Part shown: in pieces, positions 9,304 to 19,168 of the stretch
Numbering within the stretch: position 1 is the stretch's first letter
Layout: every line of letters starts with the position of its first letter
Assembly (NCBI GenBank): GCA_018814305.1
Contig: JAHJAA010000089.1
Location: forward strand, 1-64,000
Origin: Pseudomonadota bacterium
GTDB taxonomy: Bacteria > Desulfobacterota > Desulfobulbia > Desulfobulbales > JAGXFP01
Length of the DNA: 64,000 nucleotides
Reading direction: 5' to 3'
Made by a program: the position numbers and the translations under genes
The notes under the pieces: generated by a model
What the model saw: only the letters and a program-made list of their open reading frames with translations
What the model was told of the DNA's origin: nothing
Databases searched by the model: none

Positions 9304-10680
9304 TTACAATCCCCGTAATCGATCGAATTCCGCTTGAAACTCCTGGGCCTTCTCGGGCTCTCCAAACTCACGATGGAGGGTCACCATCTCCTCAAGTCCC
9401 CTCAGATTGGTCGGAACCTGCTCCAGAAGCTGGCGACAGCATCGCATCGCCTCTACCGGATTCCCCTGCATCCGGTAAATCCTCGCCATACCCAGCAGGG
9501 CATAGGGATCGAAGCGGATCTGAATACTCAACAGATAGTGCTCCAAGGCCTTGTCAAATTGTGATAGATTCAAATAGGCATCACCGACCCGGGAATGAAT
9601 CACCTGATTCCGAGGTTCCTTATCCAGAATCTTGGTCCACCAACTGATCACTTCTTCGTAATTACGCATCCACCGATTACAGTCACCAAGACCATAAAGG
9701 GCAAAGGTGTTACCCGGCTCATAATGAACCGCCTTCTCATAGTAGCGGATCGCCCCAGAGTAATCCTGGCGCCGACGATAGATGTTACCGACCATAGTCA
9801 ACACCGCCACATAACTGTCATCAAGGGCCAAAAGACGTTCCAGATAAATAACGGCCCGATCGTCCTTCTCCATCTTGTAATAGAGGCTGCCGATACCCAG
9901 CAGGGCATAACGATCGTCTTCGCTGAAGGAGAGGGCCTGGAGATAGTACTCCTCGGATTCCTTGATGTTTTTAATCTTTTTATTTGAATCCCCAACCCGG
10001 GTCATAACCTGGATATCATCACGATTGCATTCCAGATAGCGCTTCCAGTAACTGATGGCCATCTCATGCTGATTCATCCCTCGATAGGAATCCCCGATGC
10101 CGCGAAGGGCAAAGACATTGAACTCATCGATGGACAGAATCTTTTCGTAATACCCGATCGCCTTACCGAATTTTTTCTGTTCGCGGTACAGGTCACCGAG
10201 GCCGACCAGAATATAGGCGTTCATGGGATCAAGATCGTAGGCCTCCATAAGGACCTTTTCCGCTTCATGAAAATTTTTGGCCCGCAGGAGCCTGTTGCCC
10301 TTCTTTGATAATTCGATGGCGTTTTCCGGGGTCTCGCCGGGTTCGGGCTCTAAACCTACCCCTTGATTTTCCCGGGCCCATTGCCAGTACTCCGGCAGCA
10401 CTTCGCTGGCCTGCACCGCCAACCATTGGGGGATTTCATAGGGATGATTTTCTTTTAACCACCGCTCCAGTTGGGGTGCCCGCTCGGCGACAAACTTAAA
10501 GGTTATCCGGAACTCATCAACGGTTTCCAGATTCCCTTCCCACAGGTAATATGACTTCACCGGGCCATGGAGTTGAGCACAGGCGGCAAGTTTCTGCTCA
10601 ACCGCTCCACGGGCCAGTTTTTCCGCCGACTTTTGATCGTTGGTCATTGTCCAACCGATATGCATCATATTTCCGCTCAT
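9304..10680 (-). CDS. CutA1-like domain fused to TPR repeats
   Basis: N-term AEKLARGAVEQKLAACAQLHGPVKSYYLWEGNLETVDEFRITFKF...ENHPYEIPQWLAV is CutA1; the rest is tandem TPRs. Start set at M in MSGNMMHIGW (the ORF extends to 10725). Confidence 0.8.
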   Translation of the reverse strand: MSGNMMHIGWTMTNDQKSAEKLARGAVEQKLAACAQLHGPVKSYYLWEGNLETVDEFRITFKFVAERAPQLERWLKENHPYEIPQWLAVQASEVLPEYWQWARENQGVGLEPEPGETPENAIELSKKGNRLLRAKNFHEAEKVLMEAYDLDPMNAYILVGLGDLYREQKKFGKAIGYYEKILSIDEFNVFALRGIGDSYRGMNQHEMAISYWKRYLECNRDDIQVMTRVGDSNKKIKNIKESEEYYLQALSFSEDDRYALLGIGSLYYKMEKDDRAVIYLERLLALDDSYVAVLTMVGNIYRRRQDYSGAIRYYEKAVHYEPGNTFALYGLGDCNRWMRNYEEVISWWTKILDKEPRNQVIHSRVGDAYLNLSQFDKALEHYLLSIQIRFDPYALLGMARIYRMQGNPVEAMRCCRQLLEQVPTNLRGLEEMVTLHREFGEPEKAQEFQAEFDRLRGL

Positions 10681-10908
10681 TTTGATCAATTTCATCCTTA
10701 ACAGAGTAATATTAATTTTTATCAATTATAAAAATGCGTTTAATTTACCACATGGATGATACAAAGTCTTGCAAATGATGCCTCCCTGTGAGCCGCTTCA
10801 GGGAAATGCCGGTCTCGACCAAGACCGCTGGCGCGAACTACGAATTTCAGGGTATAGTGTGAGCTGACATCACCTGATCTCCATACTCCCATTGCGAAGC
10901 GAGACGTT

Positions 10909-12693
10909 TTGAAACGATTGATCCCCTCCCGGGAACAGATACGCCGGGCCAAAGGCGCCCTCAGTCTTGTCCTGCCCTCATACCGGAAGTACCGGTTACG
11001 AATCATGGTCGGATTCCTGGCCCTGCTGGCCGTTGATCTTCTTCAGGTCTTGATCCCCCGAATCATCAAAGGAGGGGTCGACGACCTCCAGCAAGGGATC
11101 GCAACGAACACGACCCTCCTGCGCCAGGGCGGCATGATCATCGGGCTGGCCCTGGCCATTGCCCTCTTTCGCTTCAGTTGGCGTCAGCTCATCCTCGGTT
11201 TCTCCAGAAAACTCGAACGGGATATCAGAAACCGTTTACTGGACCAACTGATGGCCCTGGATCGTACCTTTTTCAACCACCACCCCACCGGTGAGATCAT
11301 GGCCCTGTCCAGTAACGATCTCTCCGCCGTGCAGATGGCAGCCGGGATCGGCCTGGTCTCCTTTGTTGATGCCATCTTCATGACCGCAGCGGCCCTCATC
11401 TGCATGGTCTATATTCATCCTGCCCTCACCGCCATCGCCCTCTCACCCATGCCGATTCTGGCCCTGCTGACCGGGCTGCTGTCTGCGGTGCTCCATCAAC
11501 GGTTCACCCTGGTTCAGGAACAATTTGGCCGGATCACCGAGATGAGCCGATCCACCCTCTCTTCCATCCGGTTGATCAAGGCCTATACCCAGGAAGAAGA
11601 TCAGATCGGTCGCCTGGAGCAACTGGGCCAGGCCTACATCCAGGACAATCTACGTCTGGCCATGGTCCAGGGTGGCCTCTGGCCCTTCTCCACCCTGATC
11701 GCCAGCAGCAGTCTCCTGCTGGTGGTTTTCTTTGGTGGCCGCCTGACCATCACCGGGGCCATCACCATCGGTGACTTTGTCGCCTTCATGACCTACCTCG
11801 CCCTGATGACCTGGCCGATGATGGCCGTGGGCTGGGTGGCCAATCTGTTTCAGCGGGGCATCACCGCCCTGGACCGCATCGACCGAGTCATCAAGGCCGA
11901 GGCCGCGATCCGGGATCCCATTAGTTCCAAGCCCATACCTCAGGCCAATCTCAAAGTCGAATGCCGGGACCTCACCTTTCGCTACGGTCCAAATCTGCCG
12001 CCGATTCTTCAGCGGATGCAACTGTCCATCGGCCCCGGATTAACCGGGATTGTCGGCCGCACCGGCTCGGGAAAGACCACCCTGTGCCGGTTGCTGGCCA
12101 GGATCTATCCGGTTGCCGACCACAGTATCTACTGGAGTGGAATCGACTGCAACCAACTCTCCTTGGCAACGGTTCGCAGCCACCTCGCCTATGTCCCCCA
12201 GAGCGTGATCCTGTTTTCCGATACCATTGAAGCCAATATCCGCTTCGGCCGCCCCGAGGCCTCCCCTGAAGAGGTTGAAAATGCTGCCCGAGCCGCCGCC
12301 ATCCATGAAGAGATCCTCTCTTTTCCCCAGGGATATGCCTCCCGGGTCGGAGAAAAGGGGGTCCTCCTTTCCGGTGGCCAGCGGCAACGAATCGCCCTGG
12401 CCCGTGCCCTGCTTATGGATCGACCGGTGGTGATCATCGATGACGGCCTGTCGGCGGTGGACACCGACACCGAACATCGGATCATCGCCAATTACGGAAC
12501 CTGGTTGCCAGGCAGAATCTGCATCATCGTCTCCCACCGGGTGATCCCGGTAATGGGGGCCGATCAAATCATCGTTCTCGACCAGGGTCGCATCGCCGCC
12601 CAGGGCACCCATCAGGAACTGCTCGCTGCCAATGATTATTACCGAACCATCGTTCACCATCAGGTCACCCCACGCGAAGGGGGGAAAACCTGA
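10909..12693 (+). CDS. ABC transporter, fused permease/ATPase (half of a heterodimeric MdlA/MdlB-like exporter)
   Basis: Walker A GRTGSGKTT, signature LSGGQRQRIALARAL, N-terminal TM domain; TTG start. Confidence 0.9.
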   Translation: MKRLIPSREQIRRAKGALSLVLPSYRKYRLRIMVGFLALLAVDLLQVLIPRIIKGGVDDLQQGIATNTTLLRQGGMIIGLALAIALFRFSWRQLILGFSRKLERDIRNRLLDQLMALDRTFFNHHPTGEIMALSSNDLSAVQMAAGIGLVSFVDAIFMTAAALICMVYIHPALTAIALSPMPILALLTGLLSAVLHQRFTLVQEQFGRITEMSRSTLSSIRLIKAYTQEEDQIGRLEQLGQAYIQDNLRLAMVQGGLWPFSTLIASSSLLLVVFFGGRLTITGAITIGDFVAFMTYLALMTWPMMAVGWVANLFQRGITALDRIDRVIKAEAAIRDPISSKPIPQANLKVECRDLTFRYGPNLPPILQRMQLSIGPGLTGIVGRTGSGKTTLCRLLARIYPVADHSIYWSGIDCNQLSLATVRSHLAYVPQSVILFSDTIEANIRFGRPEASPEEVENAARAAAIHEEILSFPQGYASRVGEKGVLLSGGQRQRIALARALLMDRPVVIIDDGLSAVDTDTEHRIIANYGTWLPGRICIIVSHRVIPVMGADQIIVLDQGRIAAQGTHQELLAANDYYRTIVHHQVTPREGGKT

Positions 12694-14525
12694 TGCACCA
12701 TGGATTCGGCTACTTTGAAGAAGACCGGCTCAAAAAATCGGGGGACTTGACTCTCTGGCGGCGGATCCTGACCTATATCGGTCCGCACTGGCGGGAGGTG
12801 GCGGGCGCCATCATTTTTTCCCTGATCATCACCGGCTGCAGCCTGGCCTTGCCTCATCTGGTCCGCTTGGCAGTGGATGACTTTATCATCAATCCCGAAC
12901 TGACCAAACCGGTTCGGCTGGCTGGCGTCAGTCACCTGGCCATCATTTTCCTGATCCTGGTGGCCGGAGGGTTCCTGGCCAACTTCTGTCAGGTGGTCAT
13001 CCTCGAATGGACCGGTCAACGGGTCATGCATCGGATGCGCCAGGACCTGTTCCGCCACATGCTCTCCCTGGATAGCCGTTTTTTCAATACCAACCCGGTG
13101 GGAAAACTGGTTACCCGACTGACCAACGACATTCAGAATATGCACGAGATGTTCACCTCGATTATTGTCACCCTCTGCAACGATCTGGTCCGGGTGGTGG
13201 TGATCTTGATCGTGCTCGCCCTGATGAACTGGCGCCTGGCCCTGCTCATGCTCCTTTTGGTGCCGGTAATAGTTCTCAACACCCTGCTGTTCAGCCGCCT
13301 GGCCCGGCTGGCCTTCAGAGAGATCCGAACCCAGCTGGCCCGCTTGAATTCTTTTCTCCAGGAGGCCTTGAGCGGACTCAGCGTAATCCAGACCTGCAAC
13401 CGCGAAGCCGATACCCGGCAGCGCTTTGCCGACCTTAACCAGGCCTACACCGAACGAACCCTCTACCAAATCAAGATCTTCGGGATTTTCATGCCCATGC
13501 TCGAGCTCTTGTCCGCAACCGCCATCGCCTTGATCATCTGGTACGGGGGGGGCCAGATTATCCAGGGGCAGATGACCCTGGGGGTGCTGATCGCCTTTCT
13601 CTCGTACATGCGGCTCTTTTTCCAGCCGTTACGGGAGCTGTCTCAAAAATACTCCATTGTCCAATCCTCTCTGGCTTCGGCAGAGCGAATTTTCCAGCTC
13701 ATCGATACCCAGAACTCCCTACCCCGGTCCCCTGCCCCGATTTCCGCCGCCCGGCTGGCCGGGCGGATCGAATTCAGAAATGTTACCTTCGGCTACCAAC
13801 CGGACCATCCCGTGATTAAAGATCTCGATTTCCAGGTGGCGCCGGGGGAAACCGTGGCCATCGTCGGAGCCACCGGTGCCGGCAAATCAACAATCATCAA
13901 CCTTCTGGAACGCTTTTATGATCCGGATCAGGGCATGGTTCTGGTGGACGGGGTCGACCTGCGCCGTTATCGCCTCAAAACCATCCGGGACCAGATGGGC
14001 CTGGTCATGCAGGATGTGATGATCCTGCCCGATACCCTCCGTAAGAATATCTGCCTGGACCGTGATCTCTCCGAGGTGACCTTACGGGAAATCATCAAGG
14101 CCGCCCAGCTCGAACGCTTTGTCAACTCCCTGGAAGCCGGAGTCCACACCCGACTGGGTGACGGCGGCAATGAACTTTCCGCCGGCCAGCGGCAGTTGCT
14201 CTCCCTGGCCCGGGTTCTGGCCCGAAATCCCCGGATCCTGATCCTGGACGAAGCGACCTCAAATATCGATACCGAGACCGAAATGCTCATCGAAAAGGCC
14301 ATGGCCGCAACCCTGGCAAATCGTACCAGTGTGGTCATTGCCCACCGCCTCTCGACCATCCGGCGGGCCGATCGCATTCTGGTCATGGATCAGGGAAGGA
14401 TCGTGGAGGTCGGTGACCACCAAAGTCTGCTGGCGGGGAACGGAATCTATCACCATCTCCAGATGCTCAATCACGAGATCCATTTGACAGGGCTCGGCGA
14501 ACATAATACAAATGAAGAAACGTAA
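12693..14525 (+). CDS. ABC transporter, fused permease/ATPase (second half)
   Basis: Walker A GATGAGKST, LSAGQRQLLSLARVL, DEATSNID. Overlaps the previous CDS at ATGA. The TAA stop lies inside an inverted-repeat element. Confidence 0.9.
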   Translation: MHHGFGYFEEDRLKKSGDLTLWRRILTYIGPHWREVAGAIIFSLIITGCSLALPHLVRLAVDDFIINPELTKPVRLAGVSHLAIIFLILVAGGFLANFCQVVILEWTGQRVMHRMRQDLFRHMLSLDSRFFNTNPVGKLVTRLTNDIQNMHEMFTSIIVTLCNDLVRVVVILIVLALMNWRLALLMLLLVPVIVLNTLLFSRLARLAFREIRTQLARLNSFLQEALSGLSVIQTCNREADTRQRFADLNQAYTERTLYQIKIFGIFMPMLELLSATAIALIIWYGGGQIIQGQMTLGVLIAFLSYMRLFFQPLRELSQKYSIVQSSLASAERIFQLIDTQNSLPRSPAPISAARLAGRIEFRNVTFGYQPDHPVIKDLDFQVAPGETVAIVGATGAGKSTIINLLERFYDPDQGMVLVDGVDLRRYRLKTIRDQMGLVMQDVMILPDTLRKNICLDRDLSEVTLREIIKAAQLERFVNSLEAGVHTRLGDGGNELSAGQRQLLSLARVLARNPRILILDEATSNIDTETEMLIEKAMAATLANRTSVVIAHRLSTIRRADRILVMDQGRIVEVGDHQSLLAGNGIYHHLQMLNHEIHLTGLGEHNTNEET

Positions 14526-14671
14526 CTATTCAGCAGCACCACATCTTGCGGCGATCGGGCCGGCTCACGTAGGCGGGCTACGCATCGCCAGCCCGCTTAC
14601 CGCAAGCTGCGGCACTGCTGAATAGTTACACCAGATATTTGCTCCTTTTTCGGCAGGAGCTGGTTAGTTAC
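14522..14671. mobile_element. MITE/REP-like non-autonomous palindromic element, ~150 bp
   Basis: Terminal GTAACTA...TAGTTAC; inner imperfect hairpin 14522-14629 (GTAACTATTCAGCAG...CTGCTGAATAGTTAC); flanked by direct repeats GAAGAAAC at 14514-14521 and 14672-14679. Confidence 0.7.
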
Positions 14672-14759
14672 GAAGAAACGATAAATGAAATGCAGGACTT
14701 TGGGGATGAGCACTGATTCCCCTTTTTCCCGTAAAAAAGACCAAACCAAGGAGAGAACC

Positions 14760-16283
14760 ATGTCAAAGGCAAAAATTCTCAAGGGAGCAACCATTACCGG
14801 ACTGGCCTTGATCGGGGCCGCCTGCTTGTCAACTACGGCTGCCGCCATGGACAGTTTTATGGTCGGATCTCGGGCCACCGGGATGGCCGGTGCCACTGTC
14901 GCCTCCACCAGCGATCTTGCGGCCCAGTACTACAACCCGGCCGCTTTTGCCTTCATGGGCATGATGGATCAAGGTGAAGATGGCACCGAATTCAAGTTCG
15001 ATTCAGACAACAACAACTTGGGCCGTAAGGACTGGGGAATTGACCTCAATGTCGGCCTCGGGTATCGACTCCATAACGAATTCGGCAGCTATCTCGACGG
15101 TATTTCCGAAATCGATCCAGACTCTCTCAGCAAAAACGGCATTCAGAACATCCAGGATCTGGAAAACCTCATCCATCTGGCCCATGACCTCACCGGCCTT
15201 GATGATCCGGGTAACGCCGCCAGTATCAACACCACCTTCGGCCTGGGTCTGCGGGTCAAACATTTTGCCATTGGCGGCCACAGCTATATCCAGGCCTACG
15301 GTCGAGTCCTGAACCTGGACACCACAAATTTAGGAATCAATGTTTCCGGCTCCGACCTGAACGCCGATATCCTGGGGATCACCATGCCCGCCGGTTACGC
15401 AACTTATACCCCTGCAGTCTTCGACTCCAGCCAGCGGAATCAGCTGGCTGCCACCGGCCTCAGCCAGGAGGCGATCAACCGGATGGATTATATTGCCGAT
15501 CATAGCGGCCTGGCGACTCTGACCATCCAGGAAACCGTTGATCTCCTCGCCTCCATGGCCAATCAATCGGGCAGTTCAACCCTGGATGACAACCAGACCA
15601 TGATTCTGTTAAACGGCTTTGGGGTGATTGAGGTCCCCATAACCTATGGCCACTCCTTTAATGAACATTTCGGGATCGGGGCCAATTTCAAATTGATGCG
15701 GGGCCGAGTTTACGGAAACCAGGTCCTGGTGGTTCAGAACGATTCCGGCCAGGCCATGGAATCGTTTGATGAGCAGTACCAGGAGACCACCACCTTCGGC
15801 CTGGATATCGGGGTGATGGCCCGCTTCCCCAAAGTCAACCTGGGACTGGTCTGCCGTAATCTTAATGGACCGACCTTTGACGGCCTCACCGTGACCACCA
15901 ACTCCATGACCTACAAAGTAGATGACGTAAAGATCGACCCGTCACTCACCTTCGGTGCCGCCTTTATTCCCTTTGAGACCCTGACCCTGGAGTCGGATCT
16001 TGATCTAACCACCAACGAGACCGCCCTGCCGGGATACGACAGCCAATACCTGCGATTCGGCCTGGAGTGGGATGCCTTCCGTTTTCTGGCCCTGCGGGTC
16101 GGCGCCTACAAGAACCTGGCGGAAAGCGATATCGACTGGGTCTATGCCGCCGGTCTCGGCCTGAATCTCTGGGCAGTTCGGCTGGACCTGGGGGCCAATA
16201 TGGCCTCATCGTCCACCCAGTATGACGGCGAGGATATCCCCAAGGAGTTGAATGTCCAGGCTCAACTCAGCATCGATTTCTGA
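14760..16283 (+). CDS. TraF_2-like secreted/outer-membrane beta-barrel protein
   Basis: Signal peptide MSKAKILKGATITGLALIGAACLSTTAAA, then DSFMVGSRATGMAGATVASTSDLAAQYYNPAA, typical of the TraF-like outer-membrane family; barrel-like C-terminus. Confidence 0.7.
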   Translation: MSKAKILKGATITGLALIGAACLSTTAAAMDSFMVGSRATGMAGATVASTSDLAAQYYNPAAFAFMGMMDQGEDGTEFKFDSDNNNLGRKDWGIDLNVGLGYRLHNEFGSYLDGISEIDPDSLSKNGIQNIQDLENLIHLAHDLTGLDDPGNAASINTTFGLGLRVKHFAIGGHSYIQAYGRVLNLDTTNLGINVSGSDLNADILGITMPAGYATYTPAVFDSSQRNQLAATGLSQEAINRMDYIADHSGLATLTIQETVDLLASMANQSGSSTLDDNQTMILLNGFGVIEVPITYGHSFNEHFGIGANFKLMRGRVYGNQVLVVQNDSGQAMESFDEQYQETTTFGLDIGVMARFPKVNLGLVCRNLNGPTFDGLTVTTNSMTYKVDDVKIDPSLTFGAAFIPFETLTLESDLDLTTNETALPGYDSQYLRFGLEWDAFRFLALRVGAYKNLAESDIDWVYAAGLGLNLWAVRLDLGANMASSSTQYDGEDIPKELNVQAQLSIDF

Positions 16284-16315
16284 GCATCAACTGAAAGGCA
16301 ACCAAAAACTTCGTT

Positions 16316-16343
16316 GGGCTCCGGTGTTTCGGCACCCGAGCCC
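16316..16343 (+). terminator. Intrinsic terminator-like hairpin
   Basis: GGGCTCcGGTG tttcg GCACCcGAGCCC followed by tcctgattttt. Confidence 0.6.
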
Positions 16344-16423
16344 TCCTGATTTTTCGGTCACCACCTCGGGAATCACCTGAGTCATCTCTAATTTAGAAAT
16401 CACCGACAAGACCCAAGTCCCTT

Positions 16424-17770
16424 ATGGCAAAAAACCGCGAAAATACTCCTTTCCCCCTACGCCAGTACTACACCATTTACGGCGGTCTCGGCGGAATCAT
16501 CTTTTATGTGATGCTCTTCGTCCTCTTTATCAATGCAGAACAGGATGCCCTGTACGGCCAGTATATCCAGAGCGTCCAACATAAAGCGGAATCCCTCTAT
16601 CAAGACGTCTCCCGTGATTTTCTGGAACCGAGGGGGATGACCTTCGAGCAGATCAATCCCTTTGACACCACAATGCACCGTGAGCTGCGCAACGAAATCG
16701 ATGGAATCGTCACCCATGATTTCGCCCTGGCCAAGGTGAAGATCTTTTCCAGTAGAGGGATCACTCTTTATGACCATACCGCCCCCCAACAGGAGGGACT
16801 GATCTCAAGTACCAAGGACGAGTCCACCTTCCTAACAGCCATGCAGGGCACGGTGGTTTCAAAATTCAAAACGGAATCCGGCAGACAACTTCTCGAGTTG
16901 TATCTTCCTATTTTTAACCGGCAGCAGAATCATGTGGTCGGTATTCTTGAACTCTATGAAGACGTTTCCCGTTTCAAGAAGCAACTCCATTTTGCCCTCA
17001 AACAGGCCCTGCTCCTGCCGACCCTGGTCTTTATCATCTTCAATATCGTACTCTTTCTGATCGTGACCAAGGCCGACCGGATCATCGCCAAAAACACCCG
17101 CTTCCTGGTGGACATCCGCCGAAAAATGGAAAAATACCTATCACCCTCAGCGGTGAATGCCATCTATCATTCGGTTTCCACCCGTGATGAAATCTTTCAA
17201 GGTGAGCGTCAAGAGGTGGTGGTCTTTTTTTCCGATGTCCGTGGCTTCACCCGCTTTGCCGCCAAACAGGAACCGGAGGTGGTGGTTGAAGCGTTGAACC
17301 GAACCTTTGAACTTCAAGCCGAGATCATTCACCGGCATGGCGGGGTCATTGATAAGTTTATCGGTGACTCGGTGATGGCACTCTTCCCAGGTGATAACGC
17401 CGGGGGTGCGGTCCAGGCCGCCTTGGCAATCATCCGGGCAATTGCCGAACAAAGCGATAAGGATTTCCGGGTCGGCATCGGCATCCACCGCGGTTCTGCC
17501 GTGGTCGGTTCGCTTGGCACCAAGGATCGGCGGGATTACACCGCCATTGGCGACACCGTCAATATCGGGGCCAGGCTCTGCGGCGCCGCTGGAACCGGGG
17601 AAATCATCCTCAGTGCACCTATCTTCCAAACCCTTGAACTCTCACTCCAAGAACAGTTCAGCCAGACCAGAACCCTCCAACTCAAAGGGAAGGATACGGC
17701 TTTTAACGTTTACTTTCGTAAAGACCAGGCCCTAACAAAACCGACGGAAGGCCATGGAACAACTGCTTGA
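16424..17770 (+). CDS. Membrane-anchored class III adenylate/guanylate cyclase
   Basis: VVVFFSDVRGFTRFAAKQEPEVVVEALNRTFELQAEIIHRHGGVIDKFIGDSVMALF and DYTAIGDTVNIGARLCG; N-terminal TM segments. Confidence 0.9.
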   Translation: MAKNRENTPFPLRQYYTIYGGLGGIIFYVMLFVLFINAEQDALYGQYIQSVQHKAESLYQDVSRDFLEPRGMTFEQINPFDTTMHRELRNEIDGIVTHDFALAKVKIFSSRGITLYDHTAPQQEGLISSTKDESTFLTAMQGTVVSKFKTESGRQLLELYLPIFNRQQNHVVGILELYEDVSRFKKQLHFALKQALLLPTLVFIIFNIVLFLIVTKADRIIAKNTRFLVDIRRKMEKYLSPSAVNAIYHSVSTRDEIFQGERQEVVVFFSDVRGFTRFAAKQEPEVVVEALNRTFELQAEIIHRHGGVIDKFIGDSVMALFPGDNAGGAVQAALAIIRAIAEQSDKDFRVGIGIHRGSAVVGSLGTKDRRDYTAIGDTVNIGARLCGAAGTGEIILSAPIFQTLELSLQEQFSQTRTLQLKGKDTAFNVYFRKDQALTKPTEGHGTTA

Positions 17771-18785
17771 TCTGACCATATACCGGTCAGGTGGACATTG
17801 GCTGCTCGTGACCATCACCGCACTTTCCGTGCTCCTTGGCATCGGTGGGGTCTTTAACCTCTTCCGGACCGAACCCCTTCGCCAGAAAGAACTCCTCCGG
17901 CTCCTCACCCTGATCAACCTTCTCTTTGTCGGCGGATTCCTGATGATCGGCTGGCTGCACTGGAGCATCCACCAGAACCTGCCCTTAAATCTCTCGCCCC
18001 GGCTGGCCGAATGGTTGAACCAGCAGTTGGGGGCCGCCAATACCGGCGCGGCCTACGGCCTGCCCCTCTATAATCCCCAAGCCCCGCCCCGATATAGCAT
18101 TCCCCTGTGGATCGAACATGAAAAATACTATTTCTGGTTCCTCTGCTTCAGCCTGCTGGCCCAGGCAACCTGGGGGATGCTGGTCAACCACCGCTTCCGG
18201 GGGGCAGTCCAGCTGGTCATCGCGATCCAGGGGGTTATTCTGCTGGCCGTCGCCGACCCCTTTGCCGAACCACTCCCCAAATTCTTCACGGAAATCACCC
18301 CATGGTTCACCGTAGATGTAGGCCCCATGGCCAAGGCCGGGATGTTCATGAAACTCTATCCCCGGATGATCTTCTACTACAATGCCCATTACATGTGGCT
18401 CCACCCGCCCATGCTCTTCCTGGCCTATGCCTGCATCACCCTTACCTTTCTCGCCTCATGCTTCATGCTGGTCCGGCGTGATCCCCCCATTGAAAAACTG
18501 GGCTACAGTGCCGCCAAACTCGGCTACCTGATGCTTACCCTGGGCATGCTCCTGGGATATCCCTGGGCGCTTCAGGCCTGGGGCCCCAACTGGTGGTGGG
18601 ATCCCAAGATCGGCAGCTCGATCATGATGTGGATGGTCTACAGCGGCTATCTCCACACCCGGCTCTATGCCAACAAACCAGCCATGTGGTATTTCTCCTC
18701 GCTCCTGGGAATCCTCTGTTTTGTTGCCATGATTTATACCTTTCTGGCCTCCTTTCTCTTCCCCGGGGAGCATACGTTTCAGTAG
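17754..18785 (+). CDS. CcsA/CcmC-like cytochrome c assembly (heme-handling) membrane protein
   Basis: Multi-TM with Trp-rich motif ALQAWGPNWWWDPKIGSS, a variant of the WGxxWxWDP motif. Overlaps the cyclase stop by 17 nt. Confidence 0.75.
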   Translation: MEQLLDLTIYRSGGHWLLVTITALSVLLGIGGVFNLFRTEPLRQKELLRLLTLINLLFVGGFLMIGWLHWSIHQNLPLNLSPRLAEWLNQQLGAANTGAAYGLPLYNPQAPPRYSIPLWIEHEKYYFWFLCFSLLAQATWGMLVNHRFRGAVQLVIAIQGVILLAVADPFAEPLPKFFTEITPWFTVDVGPMAKAGMFMKLYPRMIFYYNAHYMWLHPPMLFLAYACITLTFLASCFMLVRRDPPIEKLGYSAAKLGYLMLTLGMLLGYPWALQAWGPNWWWDPKIGSSIMMWMVYSGYLHTRLYANKPAMWYFSSLLGILCFVAMIYTFLASFLFPGEHTFQ

Positions 18786-18886
18786 CTCGGGCTCCTGATG
18801 TCTTCTGCCCAACAAAACCTGTCGCCTCCAGGTGCTATACTATCAGGCATATCGTTGATTTCAGAAGTTACGTTGACCCTGGAAAT

Positions 18887-18932
18887 AAAAAGGCAACCTG
18901 AGGGAGATTGAATCCTCGGTCGCCTTTTTTTG
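18887..18932 (+). terminator. Intrinsic terminator
   Basis: AAAAAGGCAACCTGAGGGA...TCCTCGGTCGCCTTTTTTT. Confidence 0.85.
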
Positions 18933-19168
18933 TTGCGGTGAAGGGGTGTTTGTCTTTCACGTTAGGCTTTGTAGGACAAAGGATGACAGGTTTATGGGGC
19001 AAAAACTGACATGACAAAAGGGTGGGTATCGGATATAAAATGTCTTCAAGCTGATTATTTACTTAATGATTTGATAATGCGGAGTAAGGAGTGCCTTTGT
19101 CATTCATTACTCCTTGCTATTTTGCCGCAGTCATTCAACCCCTTAGGGGGAGTGCAAAGGGGGGAAAG

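Noticed and set aside
12660-13469. 269-aa minus-strand ORF across the second ABC transporter
   Set aside because: His/Gln/Gly-rich antisense frame of a strongly supported ABC exporter gene.
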